64,000 nucleotides of DNA from contig JADILY010000081.1 in the NCBI GenBank assembly GCA_017695055.1, positions 1 through 64,000 on the forward strand. The letters run 5' to 3'. How positions within the stretch are numbered: position 1 is the stretch's first letter; the number at the start of each line of letters is the position of its first letter. Position numbers and translations under genes: made by a program. The notes beneath the pieces were generated by a model. That model searched no databases and was not told the origin of the DNA. It was given only the letters and a program-made list of their open reading frames with translations. This DNA is from Merdivivens faecigallinarum. GTDB lineage: Bacteria; Bacteroidota; Bacteroidia; Bacteroidales; UBA932. Below, in pieces: positions 25,546 through 36,201 of this stretch.

Positions 25546-28056
25546 TCATTCCTTTTCTTCCGCGGCATCGGTTCCGTCGGTATCCTTGTTGTCGACTGTA
25601 CATACGGCGGCTATTCCGTCCCCTTCCCGGATATTTATCAGTCTGACACCCTGTGTCGAACGGCCTGCCACCCTTATGGCGGACACGGACAGCCTGATGG
25701 TTATGCCGGAACGGTTGATTATCATAAGGTCGTCATCTTCGGAGACTTCCTTCAGCGCAATCAGGGCTCCGGTCTTTTCCGTAATGTTTATGGTCTTCAC
25801 ACCCTTACCGCCACGGTTTGTCTTACGGTAATCTTCCAGAACGGAACGCTTGCCATAACCGTTTTCACTCACTGCGAGGATGGTCTTGGAGGACATGTCC
25901 TCGGATGCCGGATCCACGCATACAAGGCCTACGACCTCGTCGTCTTCATCTATGGATATACCCCTGACACCTGCACCGGTCCTGCCTATGGCCCTTGCAT
26001 CCTTTTCATCGAAACGCACGCAACGTCCTTTCTTTCCGGCAAGCAGAATCTCGCAATTGCCGTTCGTAAGCACGGCCCCGTGCAATTCGTCGCCTTCGCG
26101 GATAGTTATGGCGTTTATGCCGTTGGCACGCGGTCTCGAATAGGCTTCGAGGGAGGTCTTCTTTATGGTTCCGCGCTTCGTGCCGAGGATTATGTAGTTG
26201 TTGTTGATATAGTCTTCATCCTTCAGGCTCCTGACATTGATATACGCGCAGATTTTGTCGTCAGGCTCGATGTTTATCACGTTCTGCAATGCGCGGCCCT
26301 TCGAGGACTTGGCCCCTTCCGGAATCTCGTAGACCTTGAGCCAGAAGCATTTTCCCTTGGCCGTAAAGAACAGCATGGTACTGTGCATGTTGGCCACGTA
26401 GATATGCTCTATGAAGTCTTCGTCCCTCGTGGTACTGCCCTTGGCGCCCACTCCTCCCCTGTTCTGGAGACGGTATTCCGTAAGCGGGGTACGTTTGATA
26501 TAACCGAGGTGGGATATGGTTATCACCACATCCTCGTTCGGATAGAAGTCCTCCGGATTGAACTCGTCTTCGGAAGGCTCTATTACCGAGCGCCTTGCAT
26601 CCCCGTATTTTTCTTTCAGATATTCAAGTTCCTCCTTAATGACCCCCATCTGCAAGTCGTAACTTGCCAATATGGCTTCCAGACGGTTGATTACCTTCAT
26701 CAGCTCGTCATATTCGGACTGGAGCCTCTCGCGTTCCAGACCTACGAGCTGCGACAGGCGCATCGCGACTATTGCCGCGGCCTGCGGTTCCGTAAAATCG
26801 AAACGGGCTATGATTGAAGACTTCGCATCGTCCACTGTACGGGAAGCGCGGATCATGGCTATGATTTCATCTATGAAATCCAATGCCTTCAGGAGGCCTT
26901 CGAGTATGTGCGCGCGCTTCTGTGCCTTCTCCAGCTCGAAACGGCTTCTGCGCACTACCACGTCATGCCTGTGGCGCACATAATATTTAATAAGGTCTTT
27001 CAGGTTCAGAAGCCTCGGACGTCCGTCCACGAGAACCACGTTGTTTACTGAAAAACTCGATTGCAGCTGGGTATATTTGAACAGCGTATTCAGCACGACA
27101 TTGGCAACCGCACCCTGTTTCAGACGGATGAGGATGCGCATGCCGTGGCGGTTGCTCTCGTCATTGACGTATGTGATTCCGTCCACCTTCTTGGCCTCCA
27201 CGAGTTCGGCTATTTTCTCAATCAGCTCCCTCTTGTTTACCATATAAGGTATTTCGGTAACGATTATCTGGTCCCTTCCGTGGGCATCCGTCTCGATTTC
27301 GGTCTTGGACCTTATCACTATCTTTCCGCGGCCGGTCTCGAATGCGTCCTTAATCCCCTGGATTCCCTGGATAATGCCTCCGGTAGGAAAATCGGGGCCG
27401 GAGATGTGCTGCATCAGCCCTTCCGTGGTTATGTCCGGATTGTCTATATACGCTTCTATGGCATTGCACACTTCAGTCAGATTGTGAGGCGCCATGTTTG
27501 TCGCCATGCCGACAGCTATGCCGGAAGAACCGTTTACGAGCAAAAGGGGAACTTTTGCAGGCAATACCTTCGGCTCGTCCAGGGACTCGTCGAAGTTCTT
27601 CTGGAAATCCACCGTATCCTTGTCCAGGTCGGCAAGGACCTCTTCGGCTATGCGCTGCAACTTCGCTTCGGTATAACGCATTGCAGCCGGAGAATACCCG
27701 TCTATGGATCCGAAATTACCCTGGCCGTAAACAAGCGTATAACGCATCGACCAGTCCTGTGCCATGCGCACCATGGTATCGTACACGCTCGTATCGCCAT
27801 GAGGATGGTACTTACCGAGGACTTCACCCACTATACGGGCCGATTTCTTCGTCGGTTTGTCGTAAGTAAGGCCGAGTTCGGACATTCCGAACAAAACCCT
27901 GCGGTGAACCGGCTTGAGACCGTCCCTCACATCCGGCAGGGCACGCGAGACGATAACGGACATCGAATAGTCGATATACGCGCTTTTCATCTGCTTGTCT
28001 ATATTCACGGTTTCTATCCGCCCCGTCCCCGTCGTCTGGTTCTGATCCATATCCAT
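25546..28056 (-). CDS. gyrA: DNA gyrase subunit A
   Basis: 836 residues from MDMDQNQ; the frame could be extended by two codons to a TTG, but ATG is preferred. It is the breakage-reunion subunit of gyrase, which introduces negative supercoils with Gyr[11 protein letters not shown] carries the active-site Tyr128. The quinolone-determining region reads [17 protein letters not shown], with Thr89 where E. coli has Ser83 and Asp93 at the Asp87 position. The C-terminal third contains beta-pinwheel blades ([30 protein letters not shown]) and an acidic tail. A consensus promoter lies 50 bp upstream. The GyrB gene is separate, at 56361-58343. Confidence 0.97.
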   Translation of the reverse strand: MDMDQNQTTGTGRIETVNIDKQMKSAYIDYSMSVIVSRALPDVRDGLKPVHRRVLFGMSELGLTYDKPTKKSARIVGEVLGKYHPHGDTSVYDTMVRMAQDWSMRYTLVYGQGNFGSIDGYSPAAMRYTEAKLQRIAEEVLADLDKDTVDFQKNFDESLDEPKVLPAKVPLLLVNGSSGIAVGMATNMAPHNLTEVCNAIEAYIDNPDITTEGLMQHISGPDFPTGGIIQGIQGIKDAFETGRGKIVIRSKTEIETDAHGRDQIIVTEIPYMVNKRELIEKIAELVEAKKVDGITYVNDESNRHGMRILIRLKQGAVANVVLNTLFKYTQLQSSFSVNNVVLVDGRPRLLNLKDLIKYYVRHRHDVVVRRSRFELEKAQKRAHILEGLLKALDFIDEIIAMIRASRTVDDAKSSIIARFDFTEPQAAAIVAMRLSQLVGLERERLQSEYDELMKVINRLEAILASYDLQMGVIKEELEYLKEKYGDARRSVIEPSEDEFNPEDFYPNEDVVITISHLGYIKRTPLTEYRLQNRGGVGAKGSTTRDEDFIEHIYVANMHSTMLFFTAKGKCFWLKVYEIPEGAKSSKGRALQNVINIEPDDKICAYINVRSLKDEDYINNNYIILGTKRGTIKKTSLEAYSRPRANGINAITIREGDELHGAVLTNGNCEILLAGKKGRCVRFDEKDARAIGRTGAGVRGISIDEDDEVVGLVCVDPASEDMSSKTILAVSENGYGKRSVLEDYRKTNRGGKGVKTINITEKTGALIALKEVSEDDDLMIINRSGITIRLSVSAIRVAGRSTQGVRLINIREGDGIAAVCTVDNKDTDGTDAAEEKE

Positions 28057-28105
28057 AATCAAGTCTATATTTTTTGAAGCTGTTTTTCTAAATCAAAATA
28101 ACCGT

Positions 28106-28137
28106 CAAAAATAAGGTTTTTTTCCTAAACAGACAAA
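28106..28137 (-). promoter_or_regulatory. Promoter of gyrA
   Basis: Minus-strand TTTG, a 20-bp spacer and TATTTTTG fit the Bacteroidota consensus exactly. The leader to the gyrA ATG is about 45 bases. Confidence 0.75.
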
Positions 28138-28177
28138 TCTATTTTCACAAGAAGTTCCCCGGAAGCGCCGGTACCGC

Positions 28178-29032
28178 TCAATCCCCGAATGTTATTTCCA
28201 AACCGTCATAGGCCGGCATGATGCGATGTCCGATATCATCGGGAACAGGCTTTCCGGCGGAGACAAGCTGGCGGGAGGCCTCCTCCACTATCAGTCCCTC
28301 AAGGACCGAATGTTTTTCCAGCTGGTGGGACAGATGGGTAAGGTATGTACGTTTGGCGCCGACCTTCAACGCAACGGCTATGGCCTGTTCGAAGCTGAAA
28401 TGGGACAGATGGCTTCCGTGTCGTACACAATTGATTGTCATGACATCGAGACCTTCCAGTTTGCGGAACTGGTCTTCCGGAATGCAGTTCATGTCGGTCA
28501 GATAGGCCAGTTTTCCGAAACGGAAGCCGAGGACCGGCAGCCTGAAATGCATTCCGCGCACGGGTATGACAGTGACGGGCTTCCCGGCAGAAGGGCCGCA
28601 CGGAGATACGGGAAACGGGGTTTCCGACGATATAAGGTGTATGTTCCATAGCGGAATGCCGGGATAATGCGGCTCGGAAAAAGCATACGAGTACTCGCAC
28701 CTCAGGGAATCCTCGACATATTTTTCGCAGTAGATGTCCACCGCCCTTTCTTCAAGATAATTTATGGCCCTGACGTCATCCAGTCCTCCGGTATGGTCCT
28801 TATGGTTGTGTGTCAGAAGGATGGCATCGAGATGCAATATGTCTTCCCTCAGCATCTGCTGCCTGAAATCCGGCCCTGCATCAACAAGGATGCGACAGCC
28901 TCCGTATTCGACATAGAGGGAAGACCTCAACCGCTTGTCGCGGAAATCGGATGACATGCACACTTCGCACTTGCATCCTATCATGGGCACCCCCTGCGAT
29001 GTGCCGGTCCCTAAAAATACAGCCCTGTTCAT
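28178..29032 (-). CDS. Metallo-beta-lactamase-fold hydrolase (PhnP-like)
   Basis: 284 residues. FLGTGTSQGVPMIGC opens the fold, followed by a CKCEVC cluster that in PhnP-like enzymes binds a structural zinc. LLTHNHKDHTGG (HxHxDH) is the dinuclear metal site, with later ligands in TDMNCIPE and YLTHLSHQ. Relatives are phosphoribosyl cyclic phosphodiesterases and related phosphodiesterases; the substrate here is not known and no phosphonate genes are near. It ends the tamB-rsmI-folB-mtaB operon, 26 bp after mtaB, suggesting a housekeeping or RNA-linked role. The family call is firm, the reaction uncertain. Confidence 0.88.
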   Translation of the reverse strand: MNRAVFLGTGTSQGVPMIGCKCEVCMSSDFRDKRLRSSLYVEYGGCRILVDAGPDFRQQMLREDILHLDAILLTHNHKDHTGGLDDVRAINYLEERAVDIYCEKYVEDSLRCEYSYAFSEPHYPGIPLWNIHLISSETPFPVSPCGPSAGKPVTVIPVRGMHFRLPVLGFRFGKLAYLTDMNCIPEDQFRKLEGLDVMTINCVRHGSHLSHFSFEQAIAVALKVGAKRTYLTHLSHQLEKHSVLEGLIVEEASRQLVSAGKPVPDDIGHRIMPAYDGLEITFGD

Positions 29033-29058
29033 CTTATCTTCACCTGTTCAACTTATCT

Positions 29059-30360
29059 TCAAATCACTGCCTCGATTATTCTACCTATCGCATCCGGGTC
29101 GAACGGGCGCTCGACACGTATGTAATTCCTCGTATAGCCGTACATCCTGCCGCCCTTGTCGGAACTTTCGAACAGGACTTCCTCCCTGCGGCCCGAATTG
29201 GCCTTTACGAAATCCGCATGCAAGATATCGCTCAGGGCCATAAGCCTTTCGACCCTCGAATTCTTCACTTCTTCCGGCACCTGCCCCGGCATGGAGGCAG
29301 CCGGTGTCCCGGGACGTTTCGAGTACGGGAAAACATGGAGGAAGGCAGGCTTTATCCGCGAAAGGAGATTGTACGTATCCATAAAATCGGCCTCGGTTTC
29401 TCCGGGAAAACCGACTATCACATCTATTCCGAAAAACACCCTGTCGCTTCCGTCTTCGCCGCGTTTTTCATAAAAATCCCCGAATGCCTTCCTGACATAA
29501 TCCAATTTCCGCAAAAATCCGTCGGCATCGTACCTGCGCCCCATGGCTTTCAGTATCCTGTCGGAACCGGACTGGAGGGGGATATGGAAATGGGGCATGA
29601 ATTTAGTCCCCGAGGTTATCCAGTCCACAATCTCCTCCGTGAGCAGATTTGGCTCGATGGACGATATGCGGTACCTGTCGATTCCCTCCACCCTGTCCAG
29701 GGCCTTCAGCAAATCAAGGAAGGACTCTCCGGTGGTTTTACCGAAATCCCCCGTATTCACCCCGGTCAGGACTATTTCCCTTACTCCGGAAGCCGCTATG
29801 GCAGAGGCTTCCGAAACAATGTCACTTACAGGGGCGTTCCTGCTCTCCCCCCTGGCGATGCATACCGTACAGTAGGAGCAGTGGTAATCGCAGCCGTCCT
29901 GCACCTTGAGGAAGGCCCTCGTCCTTTCTTCGCCCGAAGAATAGGCGAGGAAAAATCCCCCGGAATCCCCCGAGACTTCCGGAGCAAGCGGAGATACGGG
30001 GCCGGCAAGATAATCCCCAAGCACCCTCGCCGCTATCCCCTTTTTGCTTTCATCGGAAGCGAAAACGTATTTTACTCCCTCTATCCCATATATCCGCTCC
30101 TTGCCCAGACGTGCGTAACAGCCGGTGACGACAATCCATGCGGAAGGCGAAATCCTGTGCAGTTTCTTGATTATGCTCCTGCATTTCCTTTCGGAAGTTT
30201 CCGTCACAGCACAGGTATTCACTACAAAAATATCCGCCCCGTCCCGCCAGTCGGAGACCTTGCAGCCCAAGGAGACGAACTGCCTCTCGATTGTGGACGT
30301 TTCGGCATAATTCAGCTTGCAGCCGAGCGTTATGAAAGAAACCCTGACACTTTTTTCCAT
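29059..30360 (-). CDS. mtaB: tRNA t6A37 methylthiotransferase MtaB
   Basis: 433 residues from MEKSVRVSFITLGCKLNYAE, the standard family N-terminus; a GTG 33 bases upstream would overlap the folB stop and is an alternative. Radical-SAM enzyme that adds methylthio to N6-threonylcarbamoyladenosine at position 37 of tRNA. Three N-terminal cysteines (LGCKLN, NTCAVTE, VTGCYAR) bind one iron-sulfur cluster and the CDYHCSYC motif (CxxxCxxC) binds the SAM cluster. SGSDRILKAMGRRY and a C-terminal TRAM-like stretch complete the protein. tsaD, whose product helps make the t6A substrate, lies about 6 kb away in the divergent unit. Confidence 0.93.
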   Translation of the reverse strand: MEKSVRVSFITLGCKLNYAETSTIERQFVSLGCKVSDWRDGADIFVVNTCAVTETSERKCRSIIKKLHRISPSAWIVVTGCYARLGKERIYGIEGVKYVFASDESKKGIAARVLGDYLAGPVSPLAPEVSGDSGGFFLAYSSGEERTRAFLKVQDGCDYHCSYCTVCIARGESRNAPVSDIVSEASAIAASGVREIVLTGVNTGDFGKTTGESFLDLLKALDRVEGIDRYRISSIEPNLLTEEIVDWITSGTKFMPHFHIPLQSGSDRILKAMGRRYDADGFLRKLDYVRKAFGDFYEKRGEDGSDRVFFGIDVIVGFPGETEADFMDTYNLLSRIKPAFLHVFPYSKRPGTPAASMPGQVPEEVKNSRVERLMALSDILHADFVKANSGRREEVLFESSDKGGRMYGYTRNYIRVERPFDPDAIGRIIEAVI

Positions 30361-30389
30361 AAAACTGATTTTCAATACGGAACAGATTT

Positions 30390-30830
30390 TCACAATACGG
30401 ACACAAGGGTGAACTCGGCATAACCTTCGCCTATCCCCTCTATCGGAGGCGACAGTTTTTTCACCGTCACGGAAACCTCCCCGAGATCCGGATATTTTTC
30501 CGACACCCGGGACATGATTCTTCCAGCCACATTTTCTATAAGGTCGGAAGGAGACGACATCACATCGGATATTATACCGTATATTTCAGAATAATCCAGA
30601 GTATCCCCGAGGGCATCGCTCGCCGCCGCCCTTACCAGGTCTACGCCGCCCGCACGCCCGTCCGTCCCGCATTGGGAGGCGGAAAAATCCACGACATACT
30701 CACCGCCCTTCTCCCTTTCGAAGCCGAAACATCCGTGGAAGGCATGGAATCTCAATCCCTTCAATGCAATCGTGCCGGACAACCTCCGTCCGGACCGCTT
30801 TAAATTTTCCATAGTACCGCTGTTTGCCAT
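30390..30830 (-). CDS. folB: Dihydroneopterin aldolase
   Basis: 146 residues; a start six codons later (MENLKRSG) is also possible and the first dozen residues are not typical of the family. It splits 7,8-dihydroneopterin to 6-hydroxymethyl-dihydropterin and glycolaldehyde in folate synthesis. IALKGLRFHAFHGCFGFEREKGGEYVVDF contains the family signature, DTLDYSEIYGIISDVMS is the next conserved block, and SVTVKKLSPPIEG carries the catalytic Lys. It lies in the middle of an operon of unrelated housekeeping genes; no other folate gene is nearby. Confidence 0.92.
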   Translation of the reverse strand: MANSGTMENLKRSGRRLSGTIALKGLRFHAFHGCFGFEREKGGEYVVDFSASQCGTDGRAGGVDLVRAAASDALGDTLDYSEIYGIISDVMSSPSDLIENVAGRIMSRVSEKYPDLGEVSVTVKKLSPPIEGIGEGYAEFTLVSVL

Positions 30831-30843
30831 AAATTGTCATATA

Positions 30844-31572
30844 TCAAAAACCGTCCGAAGCCGACAATACGAATACGCACGGGCGCTTGCCTATCCTGAA
30901 TCCCCCCGCGAGCTTCCTTCCCCAGGCGGCGACATCCATGCTGAGGATTGTCTGGGACTCCAGAGTAAGGTCGGCGGCAACGGAAACCATCGTGGAAGGC
31001 CTGCAATGAGAGGCTATGTCGGACAGCATGGAATCGTTCCTGTAAGGGGTCTCGATAAAAATCTGCGACTGTCCGGACAATGACGATATCCGTTCGATGT
31101 CTTTCAGTTTCTTTCTCCTTTCATCCGCCTTGACGGGAAGATAGCCGCAGAAGGCGAAAGACTGTCCGTTCATTCCGGAGGCCATGAGCGCAAGCATGAG
31201 GGAAGACGGCCCGACCAGAGGGACTACCTCAATCCCGCATCGGTGCGCCAGAGCCACCAGTTTTCCTCCCGGATCGGCCACTGCCGGCAAACCCGCCTCC
31301 GAAACGAGCCCTACATTCCTCCCTTCCTCGAAAAGATGCCGGTATCCTTCCACCGCTTCATCGGGAGTATGCTCGTTAAGTTCATGGAACTCCACGCCCT
31401 CCAGCCTTCCCTTCATTCCGATTGAAGAAAGGAAACGCCTCGCTGTCCTCGTCTCCTCGACTACGAAACAGTCCAACGAGCAGGCCGTATCCACGGTCTT
31501 CTGCGGAAGCACGTCCCCAGGAAAGTTGTCCCCGATAAAGGATGGGATTAAAAACAGTTTTCCGTATTTCAT
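30844..31572 (-). CDS. RsmI-like SAM-dependent methyltransferase
   Basis: 242 residues of the tetrapyrrole-methylase-like family that includes RsmI, which 2'-O-methylates C1402 of 16S rRNA. GLVSEAGLPAVADPGGKLV is the SAM-binding signature, preceded by CFVVEETRTARRFL and followed by VPLVGPSSLMLALMASGMNGQSFAFCGYLP. The protein lacks the C-terminal helical domain of E. coli RsmI, as Bacteroidota relatives often do. The ATG overlaps the tamB TGA by one base; a GTG one codon earlier is also possible. Specific modification of C1402 is inferred from the family, not proven for this shorter branch. Confidence 0.85.
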   Translation of the reverse strand: MKYGKLFLIPSFIGDNFPGDVLPQKTVDTACSLDCFVVEETRTARRFLSSIGMKGRLEGVEFHELNEHTPDEAVEGYRHLFEEGRNVGLVSEAGLPAVADPGGKLVALAHRCGIEVVPLVGPSSLMLALMASGMNGQSFAFCGYLPVKADERRKKLKDIERISSLSGQSQIFIETPYRNDSMLSDIASHCRPSTMVSVAADLTLESQTILSMDVAAWGRKLAGGFRIGKRPCVFVLSASDGF

Positions 31573-34500
31573 CACTCAATCTCTATAACTATCTTGTCAT
31601 CGTCCGTTTCCTGCCGCTCCTGCCTCATCCTGAGCTCCTCTTCTTCGGCGGTCCTCTTGCGCTTGCGGCTCCAGAACATCTTCCGCCACAACTCTCTGAA
31701 CGTGGAGAATTCCTGCTGGTAGGTAATACCCACGCCGCTCCGCTGCGACTGGTCCAGATAAGACGAATATTGGTCGGCCGAATGCGAGAACAGATTCAGC
31801 CTCAACACTCCGCGACGGTCCAGTTTTATTTCTATGTCTATATCTCCGGCCACGCCGTTATTGCCGGTGACCGTGTTCTGCCTGTTCCCTATGTTGCCGT
31901 TCACTATGACCCTGTTGTTGAACAGCTGCGTGGACACGGCTACGTCGAAAATATCCGTGCCCGTATTGGATTGCTGGTAGTTCACTCCCAAATCCAACGG
32001 TATGTCGAGCTTCTGGAAGACGGAACTTATCTGTCCGGACACTATCTCCGACACATTCGAGAAAAGCATGGAGGAGTTGTTCACAATGTTGGACTGCTCG
32101 TCAGGAATGAAACTGTTGGAAATTATGAGGGAGAGGAACTGTTTCTGTACCTTGTCCTCGGTCGAAAGCGCACTTTCCACACGCGAACGCACCATAGGGT
32201 CGACATCCGGGATATCTATGCCGAACTTGAGGGCAGGATCCGACAGTTTTCCGGAAATCCCTATCATGCAATCCACCGTCCTTCTCGAAGAGACCGAAGA
32301 CGTATCGGCTATTAGCGTGCCTATCGAAGTTTTCGTAGAATATATTGCATTGATGCTCAGATCGGAGTCCATTATGTCGCCGTTGAAGCGGATATAACTT
32401 CCTTCGTCTATGGTAAAATCCCTTGAGATGATTCCTCCGGCCGAAAAACGGAAACTGCCTTCTTCGAGCGTATAATCCCCTTTGATGTCAAAAGGACTGT
32501 CGCCTCCTGCCGTAATGTCGACAGTTCCGCTTCCCTGCCCTCTGAAACGGCTTCCGGACATGCCGCCCATCTCGACAAAGACAGCCGCATCCGGAGTCAC
32601 CGACAGATGCATGCCCACCGACAGGCCGCCTTTCCGTGACTGCTTGCGGTTAAGATTCGAAAGCATTACGTCATAAGGGTCCGCCTCGGTCTCGTCCTGC
32701 GAATAATCCTTGAAGGAGAGTATACCGGAACTGCCGGCTTCGGCCCCGGAACCCACAGGCACATAGAACAGAGTATTCTCCATCGTTGTGGCCATTGCAC
32801 TGAGAGACAAATCGTCGAACGGCCCGGTAAGGCGCAGCGTACCGGTCGCGAATGCCGTTCCGTAAAAGGACTCCGCCCTTTCCCTCGGAATGTCGATACA
32901 TTCCATCCTGTTGAATTTCAGATCCAGACCGAAGTCCATATTCTTGAAATATTCATAGTCCACGCCGCCGCCCAGGATTCCACGGTGCCCGTAACGGTCT
33001 TCGAATATGATATTGTCGGCCCTTATTCCGGTTTCGTCCATCGAAAGGGACCCGTTCAGCTTATACTGGACATTTGTATAATTTACCTTGAATACAAGAT
33101 CTTCCATCGCTATCCTCCGGCTGCGCAAGGCCAGTTTTCCCGGATGGCCTGACAGCATGAGGTATCCGGAAAAACGTCCGGACACATCCGACACCACAGA
33201 TGCCAGCAGCGGGCGGAAATATCCTGCATTGAAACCGTCAAGCCCCATATTGACATTGACGTACCTGTCTTCCGGATGGAAATAGCCCGTAGTGTTCACC
33301 GTGGTTTTCCCTCCTATGTAGTTTCTGAGGTACACGTTGAACCTCTCGTTCCGCTCGTCCCAACGGCTCATGATTTCGACATCTCCGGCCTCCACCCCGC
33401 CGACACTTACGGAATCGCAGTGTATGTCGGCAATAAGCCCAGGATTGTTGAAAATATCAGTTATCCTGGCCACGCCGGAAACCGTCCCCCTTATATCATA
33501 ATCGTCGCCGAACAGAGGCGACAGGGAAGACATGTCGAAACCGCCCAAGGATATATCGAGGGTATCCGACCGTACCGGCCCCGCACCGAAACCGGTAGTA
33601 TTGACCACTATGCTCTGCAAGCCGCAGCATATCGCCAGCGAGTCGATATCGAACCTCTTTCCGGAAACGGAGGCACGGGCCGGGATTATGTCCCATCTGT
33701 CCCCGTTCACATAAAATTCGGAACTTCCTATCCTGATATCAGAAACGAGTTTTCCGTCCAGGGTATCCCGTGAAAAATCCGCCCACACGTTCAGACGGCC
33801 GCTGTTTACGGTATCCTTGCCGGGATCCGAATATACGAGCCTTGCATAAGCCGAATTGTCCAGCAGGGCCAATGACAGGCGCGGCCTTTCAAAAAGGAAA
33901 GAAGCCACCTTTGCCTCCGAAGTACGGATGAGGCAGTCCAGGGTACTGTCCGGATTGAACGCCTTGAAAGCGAAATCCTTCAAATAATTCCCGCCGAGGG
34001 CGATTCTCTGCGAATTCACTTCGGCATCTATGTTCCCTTCAGCATCCAGCTCCAAAGACAGCCGGCTTCCCTCCGCCACATACAGCCCGGGCTTGATGAA
34101 GCCGCATACAGCCATCGAATTGCCGGTAGAAAGGCCGAGGGAATAACTGTGCCCGCTCCACACAAGGGCATCCGGCGGGCAGAGCACATCGGCGGCCATA
34201 CCGGTCGAAAGTGCCTGGACATCCTTGAGGAACTGGCGGAAAGGGGCCGTCCCGGAAAATTCGGCGTTCAAAAAGTCCGAACGCATCGAGATTACGTAAT
34301 CGCGGGGATTATTGACCGCTTCGATATATATGCCGCCGGCATTTTCCCTGTCGGAATCATTTTCCAGAACCAGGTCGGAAATGCTGATTTTTCCAACCAC
34401 TTCTCCGCTCCCGTCCCGCATGAAGTTGGAATTGACTTCGAAAGATACCGCCGACCTTCCGTTCCTGTCGAGATTCATCGCGCTCAAATCGGCATAACCT

Positions 34501-36158
34501 ACATTGGCATAAAACTCATAGGCGGCATCTGCGGCGTACGGGTCGATGGAGGCGCTTCCCTGGAACAGGAAACTCAGCGCGGGATCATCGCTGACGATTC
34601 TCCCTTTGAAAACGCCGTCTTCGAGCATGCCTTTGGCCCGGATTCCCGAATATGCATGCCCGTTTGCCACGAGCCTCGAAACATCCAGCCTCCTGACATC
34701 GAGTTTCCCGCCTTCCGCCGATGAAAAACCGAAATCCGCGTCCATGCTGAGCTCTCCAAGAAAATCCACGCCGGAAAATTTTCCGATATCCGCCCTGTCC
34801 GCGTACACTTTCCCCGAAACGCCCACTGGCCTCCTTTCATCCATGAGGCCGGAGACCGAAACATCGAAACCGAGTTTTCCCGAAAGCGACGACATCTCCC
34901 CGACTGCGTGGAATGAAGAAATCCCGCCGGAAAATGTTCCGTCGAAAACAAAACCGCCGCGGTAAGAAAAATCTTTCAGGAAGTCCACGCTCTCCCCCGC
35001 ACCGAACATCTCAGCGGCCCTGTAGGCCGATGCCGCATCGAACGACAGCCCGAGCAGCCTGATATCCATGCGTGAAGACCTTATGTCCGGAAGGCCTTCC
35101 ACGCCTCCCTGCAACTCGAAAGAAATGCCATATCCGTCAATGCCCACGGACAGGGAAGAAGTGCGGAGGTTTCTGACCGTCCCGGAAGCGCTCCCATAAA
35201 GCGCCGCATCGAAACCGAGTCCGGAAACCGCCGGGGCGAAAAAGGCCAAAGTCCTCATGTTCAACCTGCACGTATCGGGAAAACTTATCGACATGACCAC
35301 CTCGTCCAGATATTTCGAGAAGGATTTGCCGGATTCGTAAATCATGGAATAATTCCCCACACGCACATCCGAATAGTCGTCCACTATCCTCAACCCGTCA
35401 ATCGAGGCGAGACCGTCCCCAACACGCACATCAGCGGAAATATTGCGGCAATTGAAACCGCTGCGCTCCCTGAAAGAGCCCGAAACGACCTTGCCGTACA
35501 TGATTCCGCCGACCATTTTCATATCCTTTATATGAAAATTTATGTCGCTGATATTCATGTTGCGCCAGTTTATCCCTCCCTTGGCTTCCTGTTTTTCCAC
35601 ATCCGCCGTCAAATCGTACATATTGAAGGCGAAGTCCGTGATTTTCACGTTTTTCAGATTGAAAAGCGTTTTTATTCCCTTTACCGCCGCCGTGTCCTTT
35701 ACGACTTTCGAAGTATCCTTCGCGAGTCCGAAAATCCTCGTCAGATTGGTATTGTAATATTTGCCGTCCACAGGGGTGTCGTAATCCTCCAGGACGAGGT
35801 TCATTCCGCCGCCGCTCACGGACACCCTCGACACTTTGGGTCCTTCTTTCGAAAAGAGGCCGCGCAGCGAATACTGCAAGGCTATTTTTTCTGTATAGAA
35901 AAGCGTATCGGAGACAATCGGGGACATTTTGGCATCATCAATCACCGAAACATCCTGAAGCAGCACGTTGTTCAGAAACCGCACATACACGCGCCCGACA
36001 TTTATTTTTCCGGACAGTCCGCTGCTGAGGGAAGAAAGCATCCGGTCTGCAACATAGGTCTGTACCACAGACGTCTGCAAACCCACGAAGACAGCCGCCG
36101 CCAGAATTATTACGGCAACGGCCACCCTCAAAAATATCTTAAAAAACCTTCTTCTCAC
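31572..36158 (-). CDS. tamB: TamB-family translocation/assembly protein
   Basis: About 1528 residues, an inner-membrane-anchored periplasm-spanning protein of the AsmA/TamB class thought to move phospholipids, or help barrel proteins, toward the outer membrane. One N-terminal TM (FLRVAVAVIILAAAVFVGL) is followed by more than 1000 residues of beta-rich repeats. The C-terminal DUF490 domain is recognisable as GRGTVDITAGGDSPFDIKGDYTLEEGSFRFS and QFLSLIISNSFIPDEQ. The start is set to GTG at 36158: a TATTTTTG promoter box at 36181-36188 would place the transcript start downstream of the frame's other initiation codon at 36218, and no ATG precedes the TM helix otherwise. First gene of a five-gene operon. 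Confidence 0.9.
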   Translation of the reverse strand: MRRRFFKIFLRVAVAVIILAAAVFVGLQTSVVQTYVADRMLSSLSSGLSGKINVGRVYVRFLNNVLLQDVSVIDDAKMSPIVSDTLFYTEKIALQYSLRGLFSKEGPKVSRVSVSGGGMNLVLEDYDTPVDGKYYNTNLTRIFGLAKDTSKVVKDTAAVKGIKTLFNLKNVKITDFAFNMYDLTADVEKQEAKGGINWRNMNISDINFHIKDMKMVGGIMYGKVVSGSFRERSGFNCRNISADVRVGDGLASIDGLRIVDDYSDVRVGNYSMIYESGKSFSKYLDEVVMSISFPDTCRLNMRTLAFFAPAVSGLGFDAALYGSASGTVRNLRTSSLSVGIDGYGISFELQGGVEGLPDIRSSRMDIRLLGLSFDAASAYRAAEMFGAGESVDFLKDFSYRGGFVFDGTFSGGISSFHAVGEMSSLSGKLGFDVSVSGLMDERRPVGVSGKVYADRADIGKFSGVDFLGELSMDADFGFSSAEGGKLDVRRLDVSRLVANGHAYSGIRAKGMLEDGVFKGRIVSDDPALSFLFQGSASIDPYAADAAYEFYANVGYADLSAMNLDRNGRSAVSFEVNSNFMRDGSGEVVGKISISDLVLENDSDRENAGGIYIEAVNNPRDYVISMRSDFLNAEFSGTAPFRQFLKDVQALSTGMAADVLCPPDALVWSGHSYSLGLSTGNSMAVCGFIKPGLYVAEGSRLSLELDAEGNIDAEVNSQRIALGGNYLKDFAFKAFNPDSTLDCLIRTSEAKVASFLFERPRLSLALLDNSAYARLVYSDPGKDTVNSGRLNVWADFSRDTLDGKLVSDIRIGSSEFYVNGDRWDIIPARASVSGKRFDIDSLAICCGLQSIVVNTTGFGAGPVRSDTLDISLGGFDMSSLSPLFGDDYDIRGTVSGVARITDIFNNPGLIADIHCDSVSVGGVEAGDVEIMSRWDERNERFNVYLRNYIGGKTTVNTTGYFHPEDRYVNVNMGLDGFNAGYFRPLLASVVSDVSGRFSGYLMLSGHPGKLALRSRRIAMEDLVFKVNYTNVQYKLNGSLSMDETGIRADNIIFEDRYGHRGILGGGVDYEYFKNMDFGLDLKFNRMECIDIPRERAESFYGTAFATGTLRLTGPFDDLSLSAMATTMENTLFYVPVGSGAEAGSSGILSFKDYSQDETEADPYDVMLSNLNRKQSRKGGLSVGMHLSVTPDAAVFVEMGGMSGSRFRGQGSGTVDITAGGDSPFDIKGDYTLEEGSFRFSAGGIISRDFTIDEGSYIRFNGDIMDSDLSINAIYSTKTSIGTLIADTSSVSSRRTVDCMIGISGKLSDPALKFGIDIPDVDPMVRSRVESALSTEDKVQKQFLSLIISNSFIPDEQSNIVNNSSMLFSNVSEIVSGQISSVFQKLDIPLDLGVNYQQSNTGTDIFDVAVSTQLFNNRVIVNGNIGNRQNTVTGNNGVAGDIDIEIKLDRRGVLRLNLFSHSADQYSSYLDQSQRSGVGITYQQEFSTFRELWRKMFWSRKRKRTAEEEELRMRQERQETDDDKIVIEIE

Positions 36159-36180
36159 AATTACGGATGATAATAACTTA

Positions 36181-36188
36181 CAAAAATA
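36181..36188 (-). promoter_or_regulatory. -7 box for the tamB operon
   Basis: Minus-strand TATTTTTG lies 23 bases before the proposed GTG start of tamB, implying a short leader. No good -33 element is visible. Confidence 0.6.
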
Positions 36189-36201
36189 GCAAAAAATAAA
36201 G

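Noticed and set aside
27061..28077. 338-codon plus-strand frame opposite gyrA
   Set aside because: Antisense shadow of a fully conserved gyrA.
28951..30423. 490-codon plus-strand frame opposite mtaB
   Set aside because: It is an antisense shadow: mtaB on the other strand has complete radical-SAM motifs, and this frame has no signal or domain.
31542..32315. 257-codon plus-strand frame opposite tamB
   Set aside because: Antisense shadow with no recognisable domain; tamB is continuous across it.
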